Shown one piece after another: positions 8,503 through 14,948 of a stretch of DNA of 14,948 nt. Position numbers and translations under genes: made by a program. The stretch comes from Bacteroidales bacterium (GTDB lineage: Bacteria > Bacteroidota > Bacteroidia > Bacteroidales > UBA932), in contig JAFYIK010000073.1 in NCBI GenBank assembly GCA_017538685.1, positions 1-14,948 on the forward strand, written 5' to 3'. The stretch's first letter is position 1, and each line of letters begins with the position of its first letter. Under the pieces are notes generated by a model. The model saw nothing but the letters and a program-made list of their open reading frames with translations. It was not told the DNA's origin and searched no databases.

Positions 8503-8503
8503 T

Positions 8504-10756
8504 ATGAAAAAAATATTTTTAATCTTTGCGGGCGCGGCCATAATCGGCGCATCCTGCAACCAGACTCCTCAGGAAAAACTTGCGGCGAACGACGCAATGA
8601 TCAATGCCGTCATCGCCCAGATGACCCTCGAGGAGAAAGTCAATATGCTTCATTCGAAGACCAATATGTCTTCCGCCGGAGTCGAGCGCCTCGGCATCGC
8701 CGATATCAACTACGCCGACGGTCCGTTCGGCATCCGCGAAGAAGGCCAGCCCAACGGCTTTATGAGCGCCGGCTGGAAGCTGGACTCCGCCACCTATTTC
8801 CCGACCGGCTCGGCCCTCGCCGCCACCTGGAGCCGTGAGATGGCTTACATCTACGGCAAAGGTATGGGCAAGGAAGCCCGCCTGCGCGGCAAGGATGTGA
8901 TCCTCGGCCCCGCCGTGAACATCCAGCGCCTGCCCGTCGGCGGCCGCACCTACGAGTACCTGAGCGAGGATCCGATACTCTCGGCCGCACTCTCGCTCGA
9001 GTACACAAAGGGCGTCCAGGATCAGGGCACTGCCGTGTGTATCAAGCACTTCGCTGTGAACAATCAGGAGACCAACCGCGGCAGCGTGGACGTGAAGATA
9101 GACGAGCGTACGTTGCGCGAGATTTATCTCAAGCCCTTCGAGAGCGCTATTGTCGAGGGTGGTGCAATGAGCGTGATGCCGGCCTATAATAAAGTAAACG
9201 GCGACTACTGCTCCGAGAACGAGCACCTGCTGAACGAGATCCTTCGCGACGAGTGGGGCTTCAAGGGTATGACAGTCTCCGACTGGGGAGGAACGCACAG
9301 CACGATGGGCGCTATGCTGCACGGCCTTAATGTGCAGATGACAGGCGACAATTACCTCGGCCAGCCCGTGATCGATTCCATTAAGACCGGTGCTTTGACT
9401 GAGGATTTAGTCGATGAGAAAGTGCGTCAGATCCTCCGCGTCCGTTATGCTGTGGAGGCAGTGCCGGCGGATGTCGCGAACACCGTGATGACCTCGCAGC
9501 CCGAGTGCCAGAAGATAGCCCTCGAAGTGGCTGAGAAGTCCATCGTCCTTTTGAAAAACGAAGGCGGCCTCCTGCCTGTCGCACCGACCGTGAAGAAGAT
9601 AGCCGTTATCGGCCAGAACGCCGTGCTGAAGACGCAGAGCGGCGGTATGGGCGCAGGAGTTAAGGCCCTTTATGAGGTTACTCCGCTTGAAGGAATTCAA
9701 AAACGTGCGGCAGGTATCGAAGTCGCCTACGCTCCCGGTTATAAGAACTATCCCGGCTTCCGCTGGGGACCTGCTCCGGCGCAGAAGAACCCGCTGGAGG
9801 CCGACGCGATCGACGAGCCCGCTGATCCGGCGCTGCTCGCAGAGGCGGTCGAGCTCGCGAAGTCGGCCGACCTGGTGATATTCTTCGGCGGCACAAACAA
9901 GAGCATAGAGACCGAAGGCTCCGACCGCAAGACCATCAAACTCCCTTGCGGACAGGAGGAACTCGTGCAGGTTCTGCGCGAGGCCAATCCCAATCTTGTC
10001 AGCGTGCTGATTTCCGGCGGCCCCACAGACCTGCAGGTGCTCGAGCCCGCTTCGCCCGCCATCGTGCAGGGCTGGTGGAACGGCACGGAGGGCGGAACGG
10101 CGCTGGCCGAAGTTCTCTTCGGCGACATTGCGCCGTCCGGCAAGCTGCCGTTCACTTTCCCCGTGAAACTTGAGGATTCTCCTGCATTTGCGCTCGGCAA
10201 TTTCCCCGATCCCAATGCAGGCGGCGACCTGTTCACCCTTATGTTCAGGCCTGATGTGATGAAGATGAGCCGCGAGGAGCGCCAGAAACTTATCGATTCG
10301 CTCCCGAAGCCCGAGTCGCACTACACCGAGGGCTTCCTCGTGGGTTATCGCTGGTTCGACACCAAGGCGGTGAAGCCTATGTATGCTTTCGGCCACGGCC
10401 TTTCATATGTCACTTTCGCTTACGGCGATATGGACGTGAAGGCGGGGAAGGAATCCGTCAAGGTCAGCTTCAAGCTCACCAACGAAGGCGCTATGCCCGC
10501 CGACGAAGTGGTGCAGCTCTATGTGCACCGCTGCGAGTCGGCCGTGGAGTGGCCCGAGAAGGAACTCAAAGCCTTTGAGCGCGTCAGCCTGAAAGCCGGC
10601 CAGACCAAGACCGTCACCCTCGAGATCCCTCTCAAGGACCTTCGCTACTGGAACGTCGAGAAGAACTGCTGGACCCTCGAGCAGGGTAAAAAAATGCAGC
10701 TCCTGCTCGGAGCTGCATCGGATGATATCCGCAGGACTTCAGAGATAGTTCTCTAG
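8504..10756 (+). CDS. Family 3 glycoside hydrolase, lipoprotein (beta-glucosidase-like)
   Basis: The protein has 750 aa with a lipoprotein signal (MKKIFLIF..., GASC, Cys18). The GH3 N-terminal barrel shows YADGPFGIR (70-78), NIQRLPVGGRTYEYLSEDP (139-157), KHFAVNN (181-187) and the nucleophile Asp260 in MTVSDWGG. The C-terminal domain carries the probable acid/base Glu471 in ETEGSDR. A fibronectin-III-like domain follows (about 630-750; FGHGLSYVTF). GH3 enzymes release terminal beta-linked sugars, most often glucose or xylose. The NIQRLPVGGR pattern resembles beta-glucosidases, but the sugar is not certain, and no PA14 insert is apparent from the length. The residues after Cys18 (NQTPQE) lack an acidic surface-export signal, so a periplasm-facing anchor is likely, where imported oligosaccharides arrive. 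It starts 1 bp after the HTCS stop, so the two are surely co-transcribed. Its last codons also encode a terminator for the opposite strand. Confidence 0.95.
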   Translation: MKKIFLIFAGAAIIGASCNQTPQEKLAANDAMINAVIAQMTLEEKVNMLHSKTNMSSAGVERLGIADINYADGPFGIREEGQPNGFMSAGWKLDSATYFPTGSALAATWSREMAYIYGKGMGKEARLRGKDVILGPAVNIQRLPVGGRTYEYLSEDPILSAALSLEYTKGVQDQGTAVCIKHFAVNNQETNRGSVDVKIDERTLREIYLKPFESAIVEGGAMSVMPAYNKVNGDYCSENEHLLNEILRDEWGFKGMTVSDWGGTHSTMGAMLHGLNVQMTGDNYLGQPVIDSIKTGALTEDLVDEKVRQILRVRYAVEAVPADVANTVMTSQPECQKIALEVAEKSIVLLKNEGGLLPVAPTVKKIAVIGQNAVLKTQSGGMGAGVKALYEVTPLEGIQKRAAGIEVAYAPGYKNYPGFRWGPAPAQKNPLEADAIDEPADPALLAEAVELAKSADLVIFFGGTNKSIETEGSDRKTIKLPCGQEELVQVLREANPNLVSVLISGGPTDLQVLEPASPAIVQGWWNGTEGGTALAEVLFGDIAPSGKLPFTFPVKLEDSPAFALGNFPDPNAGGDLFTLMFRPDVMKMSREERQKLIDSLPKPESHYTEGFLVGYRWFDTKAVKPMYAFGHGLSYVTFAYGDMDVKAGKESVKVSFKLTNEGAMPADEVVQLYVHRCESAVEWPEKELKAFERVSLKAGQTKTVTLEIPLKDLRYWNVEKNCWTLEQGKKMQLLLGAASDDIRRTSEIVL
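10688..10718 (-). terminator. Intrinsic terminator of the leftward hydrolase transcript, inside the GH3 coding region
   Basis: ATGCAGCTCC (10694-10703) and GGAGCTGCAT (10709-10718) form a perfect 10-bp inverted repeat with a 5-base loop. On the minus strand the hairpin is followed directly by a T run, the complement of seven A at 10688-10694; the first of these T pairs at the stem base. In the plus direction no T run follows. The structure lies 35 bp past the hydrolase stop codon and within the GH3 codons for GKKMQLLLGAASD. Confidence 0.8.
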
Positions 10757-11706
10757 AGGGTCTTCACTTTCTCCAGGAAGTCGTGTACGTGCTGTTTGTA
10801 CTCTTCGGGATGCTTTTGGAAGGAGTTGGCGTGCACCGCACCCTTGGCAACCCACTTCTCTTTGTAGCCCTGGGTCTTGGCTTTGTAGCACTTGTCAAGA
10901 TGTGAGAACGGCACGAAGTCGTCCGCGTCGCCGTGGATGAAGAGCATAGGGACTGTGGATTTCTTAAGCTGCTCCACCGAAGAAGCCTCCCAGAATCCCC
11001 AGCCGTGCTTTTTCTTGGTCACGAGCGATGCGCTCTGAAGGATGTCCGCCGGCACGAACCAGAAGCTGTCCCTGCGGTTTTTGTTGAACTCGGCCACCAC
11101 TGAAGCATATCCGCAGTCCTCGACGATCGCCTTGATGAATGGCTGGAGTTTGTCTCCGGAGGCCATCATAACGGTGGCGCCGCCCATGGACACACCGTGC
11201 AGGACGGTGAAGTTGTCCTTGAAGATGCTGTGCGCCACATCGGCCCACTGCTCCACGTCGTAGCGGTCGAACCAGCCCATCTGGCAGTGGTCGCCCTCGG
11301 AGTAGCCGTGGTACTGAAGATCCGGGAACAGGACGTTGTAGTTCAAGTCGTCGCGATACATACGCACGAGATAAAGGAACACGAAATGGTTGTCGCCGTA
11401 GCCGTGGACCACGATGGCGGTGCCGTTCGCCGTCGCAGGATCCTTCGCGGGAGCATAGCAGGCGTAGATCATATTGCCGTTGTAACTGCGGACGACGGTG
11501 TCCTTCATAATGCCGGCTTCCATCAGGCCGTCGAACCATGCGGTCGAACCGGGAAGCAGGGAGTCTGCTTTGTGCCTTGTGCGCTCGATCTCACCGGGAT
11601 CCGAGCCGTGGGGATTGAACTCAAGCGCATAACCGCTCATAAACTTTCCGCCGTAGCAGGATGCGGCGCACAGGGCGATCGCGATAAAGAAAAGAATGCG
11701 TTTCAT
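10753..11706 (-). CDS. Lipoprotein alpha/beta hydrolase of unknown substrate
   Basis: This 317-aa protein has a lipoprotein signal (MKRILFFI..., CAASC, Cys17; the -3 Ala is a less usual lipobox residue). The alpha/beta hydrolase fold is shown by VVHGYGDN (99-106, oxyanion region), DLQYHGYSEG (129-138), the nucleophile elbow GVSMGG with Ser173, the acid Asp262 in HGDADDFVP, and His292 in GAVHANSF. The pattern fits serine hydrolases of the lysophospholipase/dipeptidyl-peptidase-like group. Substrate cannot be inferred. Mature N-terminus YGGKF has no acidic export signal, so a periplasmic face is likely. It begins 10 bp after the transporter-like gene upstream and is probably its operon partner. 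It converges on GH3, and the two stops share the CTAG at 10753-10756. Both CATG tetranucleotides of the window lie in this gene. Confidence 0.87.
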   Translation of the reverse strand: MKRILFFIAIALCAASCYGGKFMSGYALEFNPHGSDPGEIERTRHKADSLLPGSTAWFDGLMEAGIMKDTVVRSYNGNMIYACYAPAKDPATANGTAIVVHGYGDNHFVFLYLVRMYRDDLNYNVLFPDLQYHGYSEGDHCQMGWFDRYDVEQWADVAHSIFKDNFTVLHGVSMGGATVMMASGDKLQPFIKAIVEDCGYASVVAEFNKNRRDSFWFVPADILQSASLVTKKKHGWGFWEASSVEQLKKSTVPMLFIHGDADDFVPFSHLDKCYKAKTQGYKEKWVAKGAVHANSFQKHPEEYKQHVHDFLEKVKTL

Positions 11707-11716
11707 TGTATTGTTA

Positions 11717-12286
11717 TTAGTTTGTTGGTAGCACTATTCTGCGGACGTTGCAGCCCACGTAATTGCCGAGCACGATGATGGGGTAGTACCAGAGGATGTC
11801 CGGACTCCATTTCCACGCGGCGACCAGGTACACCACGTCCGCGATGCTATGGTAGAAGCCGCAGAGAATGAAGAGCGGCACGCCGAACAGCACGGGGAGT
11901 ATGGATTTGGTGCTGCGGTATAGCCACACGGCGATGTCGATTATCAGGCCGCAGCCGATTGCGCGCAGGAACGCCCTCCACGGCCCCACGGCCAGCCTTC
12001 CGGCCACCACCGCCTCTGCCGACGCCTTCGGGGCGCCGCCTATGCTGAGCACCAGCAGGCCGATGAGCACGCAGCCGAGCGCGTTGAAAAGCCATATCCA
12101 GGTGAGAGCCTTGATGTCCGTCATCACGCCCGCGCGGCCGGTGTACAGCGGAGTGCCCGATAGCACAACGCCGATGAGGCCGAAGGCGAAGATGATTGCG
12201 CCTGGGATGCCTCCCAGGGCAAGGAAACCGTAAGCGCCGAGTCCGATGAGTAATCCGGCGAAAAGAGATCTTCTGTTTTCTTCCAT
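11717..12286 (-). CDS. Short formate/nitrite transporter (FNT)-like membrane protein
   Basis: This 189-aa protein is very hydrophobic, with six likely membrane helices at about 8-26, 27-45, 61-83, 104-123, 129-157 and 164-182. Signatures resemble the FNT family (FocA/NirC). LSGTPLYTG (42-50) matches the LFTG loop after broken helix 2, FNALGC (67-72) matches the conserved Asn-Gly in helix 3, and GFYHSIAD (143-150) matches the GFEHS motif holding the central His (here His146). Asn175 in GNYVG fits the last helix. FNT proteins are pentameric channels for small anions such as formate, nitrite, lactate or hydrosulfide. This one is shorter than FocA and lacks the long termini, as in other compact members. 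It is 63 bp downstream of the receptor gene and 10 bp upstream of the hydrolase. An unrelated membrane protein cannot be ruled out, and which anion is unknown. Confidence 0.65.
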   Translation of the reverse strand: MEENRRSLFAGLLIGLGAYGFLALGGIPGAIIFAFGLIGVVLSGTPLYTGRAGVMTDIKALTWIWLFNALGCVLIGLLVLSIGGAPKASAEAVVAGRLAVGPWRAFLRAIGCGLIIDIAVWLYRSTKSILPVLFGVPLFILCGFYHSIADVVYLVAAWKWSPDILWYYPIIVLGNYVGCNVRRIVLPTN

Positions 12287-12291
12287 AACGA

Positions 12292-12322
12292 GTCACAGCC
12301 CCGGAAAATCCGAGGCTATGAC
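12292..12322 (-). promoter_or_regulatory. mRNA hairpin just upstream of the FNT-like gene
   Basis: On the minus strand GTCATAGCCTCGGA, loop TTT, TCCGGGGCTGTGAC pairs over 14 bp with two G-U wobbles. The stem ends 5 nt before the ATG. No T run follows it in either direction, so it is not a standard intrinsic terminator, although it could stall readthrough from the receptor gene. It may stabilise the mRNA 5' end or control translation of the transporter-like gene. Its outer edge touches the -7 box at 12322. Confidence 0.55.
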
Positions 12323-12329
12323 AAATATA
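12322..12329 (-). promoter_or_regulatory. -7 promoter box for the FNT-hydrolase pair (TATATTTG)
   Basis: The minus strand reads TATATTTG, an exact match to TAnnTTTG. Start of transcription would be near 12318-12320. The leader would then begin within the outer arm of the hairpin and keep its inner 10 bp. No clear -33 TTTG is visible, so strength is uncertain. Confidence 0.42.
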
Positions 12330-12349
12330 GTGATTATTTATCGGGAAAA

Positions 12350-14815
12350 CTATTTTCCAACGCTTGATGCGGCGGAGCCGGCACTGCCGTTGCTCTTCTG
12401 AAGGACGTCGTCGTTGCTGATCGAGCGGTTGGCTTTCTTCACGCTGATGTTGTGCGCCGTGCCGAAGTTGTAGGTTAGGGAAACTCCGACTCTTGCGAGC
12501 GGGATTCTGATGTTGGTGGTGTTGATATAATCGGCACCCTTCTGGTAGGTGCTGAAGGCGATGGTTCCGCCTTTGTGGAAGCCCGTGAGTCCGTTGACGG
12601 TGACCGATAATCTATCCTCGAGGAAACTCTTCGTCAAACTTACCATCGCTGCGGTGAAGCCGTCGTTGTAGCCGTCGAGCTGGAGGCTGCGGCCGCTGCT
12701 CATCAGGTTGAGGCTGGCGCGGAGATCCCAGGGGAGGGTGTGCTGGAGGCCGGTCATAGAACTGAATTCCCAGCCGTGGTTGCTCAGGTTCTTGGCAGGG
12801 CTGTCGAGCATAACGTAGTCTGTGCTCAGGTTGGTGTAGAGCCTGGTCTTGCTGCCGATATTGAGGTTGATGAAACCGCTTAGACCGAGGTCCCGGGAAC
12901 TGGCTATGTTGCCGTAGGTGGTGTTCAGCGCGCCGTTCGAGTCGATGAAGCTGTACGAACTTATCTTATTGTTGCAGAAGGAATAGCGGCCGGTGAGGTT
13001 GACCATCACTACCGGTGAGTAGAAGTTCCAGACCAGTCCGATGTTGTGTGACTTCTCGGTTTTCAAGTCCACGTTGCCGTAGGTGATGGAGTAGATGTTC
13101 GATTGCTCCATATAGGGGTTGAGGTAACTGATGCCCGGGCGGCTGATGCGCAGGTTGTAGGACAGTCCTATGTTGGAGAGTTCGCTGAAGTTGTACTGCA
13201 CGCTGGCAGACGGCACGAAGTTACCGTAGTCGAGGTCGAAGTCGGTGCCGTTGCCGGTGAGATATTTGACCTGCTGGAAGGTGTGCTCGTAGCGCAGACC
13301 TGCTTTCGCGCCCCACTTTTCCCTGGAGAGGGAGTATTCGCCATAGGTGCCCACTATGTTGTCGAAGTGCCTGAACTGCACGCTGCTTGTATTGTCCGGC
13401 GTCCAGTCGCCGCCCTGCAGGAGGTAGTAGAATGAGTCCGAAGTGTTGGCGCGGGAGATGAATTTTGCGCCGGTGCTGAAGCTGCCTCCTTCGCCCCAGG
13501 GGGTGGTGTAGTCCAGCTGGGCCGTCTGCTCGAGCATACGCTCGTAGTTGTTGGAATGGCGGTCGTCGGAGTAGCCGCTGTAGTAGGCGTAGGCGTCTTT
13601 GAGCGTGGGCCTGGAGGAGAAGAGGTATGAGGCGGTGAGGGCGCGGCCCTTCACGTCGGTGAAGGAGCGCTGGTAGTCCAGACCGGCCCTGAGAGAGGTG
13701 TATTTGTAGCGGGCGTCCGCACTTCCGTCGTAGGAGAAAAGCTGTCCGGCGCCCGGCGTTGTCATTGTCATAGTGAACTTTTGGGGCTCAGCCGAGTCGA
13801 AGGTCGTCATTCCGAAGGTTGCGGTGAGAAGGCGCAGGGAGTCGATTTCGTAGCTGGCGGACAGGTCGGAGAAGAGGCCGGGGCTTTTCTCATTAATCGT
13901 CACGTCGGTGATCAGGTCGGAGGTGACGTTGCCTTCGGAATCGAGGTTCTTCAGGGAGGAATAATAGTTGATATCGTCTATAACCTCACGCGTTCCGCTG
14001 ATGTTGCCGCTGACGGAGAATTTGCCTTTCTGGGCGGTGAAGTAGACTCCGCCGTCGATTTGGCCCTGGGAGTCTATGCTGAGTTCGACGCTGCCGTTGT
14101 AGCCGTCCTGGATTACGCTCTGGCCGGAGCCTTTGTCGGTAATGAGGTTGAGGACTCCGCCTACTCCTTCGGCATCGTATTTGGCGCCGGGGTTGGTGAT
14201 GACTTCCGCACTCTTGAAGGTGCTGGCGGGCATCATCTTGAAGAGTTTGGACGGATTGGCGGAAAGCATCTGATTGGGCTTGCCGTCTACATACACTTTA
14301 AAGGAAGAACTGCCGTTCACGGTGATGTTGTCCTGCGCGTCCACGGTGACCATAGGCACTTTGCGGAGCATATCGAGCATAGTCATCGACTTGCTGTCCA
14401 CGTCGTCCTCGATGTTGTAGGTCATCTTGTCCACCTCCATCTTCACGAGAGGTCTTAATGCGGTGACGCTGGCTTCTTGCAGGAGCTGCTCGTCGTCTTC
14501 CATCGTGATTTCGCCAAGGTCGATCGGTTCGCCTGCGGCCGTGATGGGGAGTTCGAGGTCTTTTTTGCCGATGGTGCTGAAGACGATGAGATAATCGCCG
14601 TCCTCTTTCAGGTTCTCGGTGAAGAAGCCGTTCTCGTCCGTGATGGTCATCTTCACGGGTTTGGTGTCCTCGCCCGCGTAGATAGAATAGGTGACATACG
14701 GTTCACCCTCTCCCGTCGTCGCGTCCAGAATGCGTCCCGTAATCGTTGTCTGAGCATACGCAGCGACAGTCGTCGCCACAAATAGCACTACTAACTGAAT
14801 CAATTTTTTGCCCAT
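12350..14815 (-). CDS. TonB-dependent receptor, outer-membrane beta-barrel (OMP_b-brl_3 type)
   Basis: The protein has 821 aa. A signal peptide is cleaved near residue 22 (VAAYAQ). A carboxypeptidase-regulatory-like domain spans about 23-105 (TTITGRILDATTGEGEPYV). The plug spans about 115-230 with FKVYVDGKPNQ (172-182), EVITNPGAKYDAEG (204-217) and GGVLNLITDKG (219-229). A beta-barrel follows to about 790. The C-terminal tail KKANRSISNDDV... after the last strand is usual in this subfamily. It differs from SusC: there is no SusD partner, the barrel is shorter, and the motif TNPGAKYDAEG marks the other large Bacteroidetes receptor group. Members act as TonB-linked importers or envelope proteins with mostly unknown ligands. 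It has its own promoter and is not divergent from any regulator in view. It may belong to a different unit from the PUL on the left. Confidence 0.93.
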   Translation of the reverse strand: MGKKLIQLVVLFVATTVAAYAQTTITGRILDATTGEGEPYVTYSIYAGEDTKPVKMTITDENGFFTENLKEDGDYLIVFSTIGKKDLELPITAAGEPIDLGEITMEDDEQLLQEASVTALRPLVKMEVDKMTYNIEDDVDSKSMTMLDMLRKVPMVTVDAQDNITVNGSSSFKVYVDGKPNQMLSANPSKLFKMMPASTFKSAEVITNPGAKYDAEGVGGVLNLITDKGSGQSVIQDGYNGSVELSIDSQGQIDGGVYFTAQKGKFSVSGNISGTREVIDDINYYSSLKNLDSEGNVTSDLITDVTINEKSPGLFSDLSASYEIDSLRLLTATFGMTTFDSAEPQKFTMTMTTPGAGQLFSYDGSADARYKYTSLRAGLDYQRSFTDVKGRALTASYLFSSRPTLKDAYAYYSGYSDDRHSNNYERMLEQTAQLDYTTPWGEGGSFSTGAKFISRANTSDSFYYLLQGGDWTPDNTSSVQFRHFDNIVGTYGEYSLSREKWGAKAGLRYEHTFQQVKYLTGNGTDFDLDYGNFVPSASVQYNFSELSNIGLSYNLRISRPGISYLNPYMEQSNIYSITYGNVDLKTEKSHNIGLVWNFYSPVVMVNLTGRYSFCNNKISSYSFIDSNGALNTTYGNIASSRDLGLSGFINLNIGSKTRLYTNLSTDYVMLDSPAKNLSNHGWEFSSMTGLQHTLPWDLRASLNLMSSGRSLQLDGYNDGFTAAMVSLTKSFLEDRLSVTVNGLTGFHKGGTIAFSTYQKGADYINTTNIRIPLARVGVSLTYNFGTAHNISVKKANRSISNDDVLQKSNGSAGSAASSVGK

Positions 14816-14834
14816 ATTCTTTATCCCTTTTTAC

Positions 14835-14856
14835 GTGTATTACTTTAATAGTACAC
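14835..14856. repeat. Imperfect dyad at the start of the receptor transcript
   Basis: GTGTA (14835-14839) and TACAC (14852-14856) are inverted and separated by 12 AT-rich bases that pair only partly. The dyad overlaps the predicted transcription start of the receptor gene and could be a repressor site or a leader stem. The support is weak. Confidence 0.25.
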
Positions 14857-14858
14857 TG

Positions 14859-14889
14859 CAAAGGTATGTCAATTTTTCGAACTTGCAAT
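14859..14889 (-). promoter_or_regulatory. Bacteroidetes-type promoter of the TonB-dependent receptor gene
   Basis: On the minus strand the -7 box TACCTTTG (complement of 14859-14866) is exact. The -33 box ATTG (complement of 14886-14889) lies 19 bp upstream of it, the expected spacing. The leader would be about 40 nt. Upstream DNA is very AT-rich, with TTTTTCGAA at 14873-14881 and again at 14892-14900, which may act as an UP element or operator. This is the best promoter in the window. Confidence 0.78.
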
Positions 14890-14948
14890 ACTTTTTCGAA
14901 AAATTTTGCAAAAACTGTGCTGAATAGGGCAACCGGGTTTAGCGGAAC

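Noticed and set aside
8509..8520. The self-complementary AAAAATATTTTT at the GH3 start
   Set aside because: It arises from Lys-Lys-Ile-Phe codons of the signal peptide. AT-rich starts are normal for lipoprotein genes here, so there is no reason to call it an operator.
9407..10396. A 329-codon minus-strand frame inside GH3
   Set aside because: It is an antisense shadow. GH3 motifs on the plus strand continue through this part without a break.
10753..10756. CTAG at the convergent stops as a special site
   Set aside because: It follows from two overlapping TAG stops. CTAG is generally rare in bacteria, so its rarity here says little.
12292..12322. The hairpin before the FNT-like gene as a plain intrinsic terminator
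   Set aside because: No T run follows on either strand. The minus strand continues TCGTT and then the ATG.

Overview
The window comes from a member of the Bacteroidota, most likely Bacteroidales. It carries a SusC/SusD pair, a hybrid two-component system (HTCS) regulator, many lipoprotein signal peptides of the MKRI... type, and promoters with the Bacteroides-type -7 motif TAnnTTTG instead of Shine-Dalgarno-led starts. Codons favour G/C at third positions, which is high for Bacteroides and fits an uncultured gut or rumen lineage. The species cannot be named from this window.

Positions 1-10756 hold a compact polysaccharide utilisation locus (PUL). A leftward operon runs lipoprotein esterase (CE1-like), SusC, SusD. 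The SusD gene is cut by the left edge after 66 codons. Diverging from it across a 193-bp control region is a rightward pair: a 1338-aa HTCS sensor-regulator and, one base after its stop, a family 3 glycoside hydrolase (GH3) lipoprotein. The expected scheme is as follows. SusC/SusD import an oligosaccharide, the esterase removes acyl groups, GH3 releases terminal sugars, and the HTCS senses a breakdown product in the periplasm and switches on the divergent operon. The substrate cannot be fixed from this window.

Positions 10753-14815 hold three leftward genes. Read in transcription order they are an 821-aa TonB-dependent outer-membrane receptor with its own good promoter, a short six-helix formate/nitrite-transporter-like protein preceded by an mRNA hairpin and a -7 box, and a lipoprotein alpha/beta hydrolase. 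The hydrolase and GH3 genes converge, and their stop codons overlap in a CTAG. The only clear intrinsic terminator in the window serves the hydrolase transcript and lies inside the last codons of GH3.

The most unusual global feature is a near absence of the tetranucleotide CATG, with two copies in 14.9 kb. No RNA genes, insertion sequences, CRISPR arrays or phage genes were seen. No gap between genes exceeds about 200 bp. I see a well-formed PUL and some unusual regulatory architecture. I do not see strong evidence for a wholly new system.
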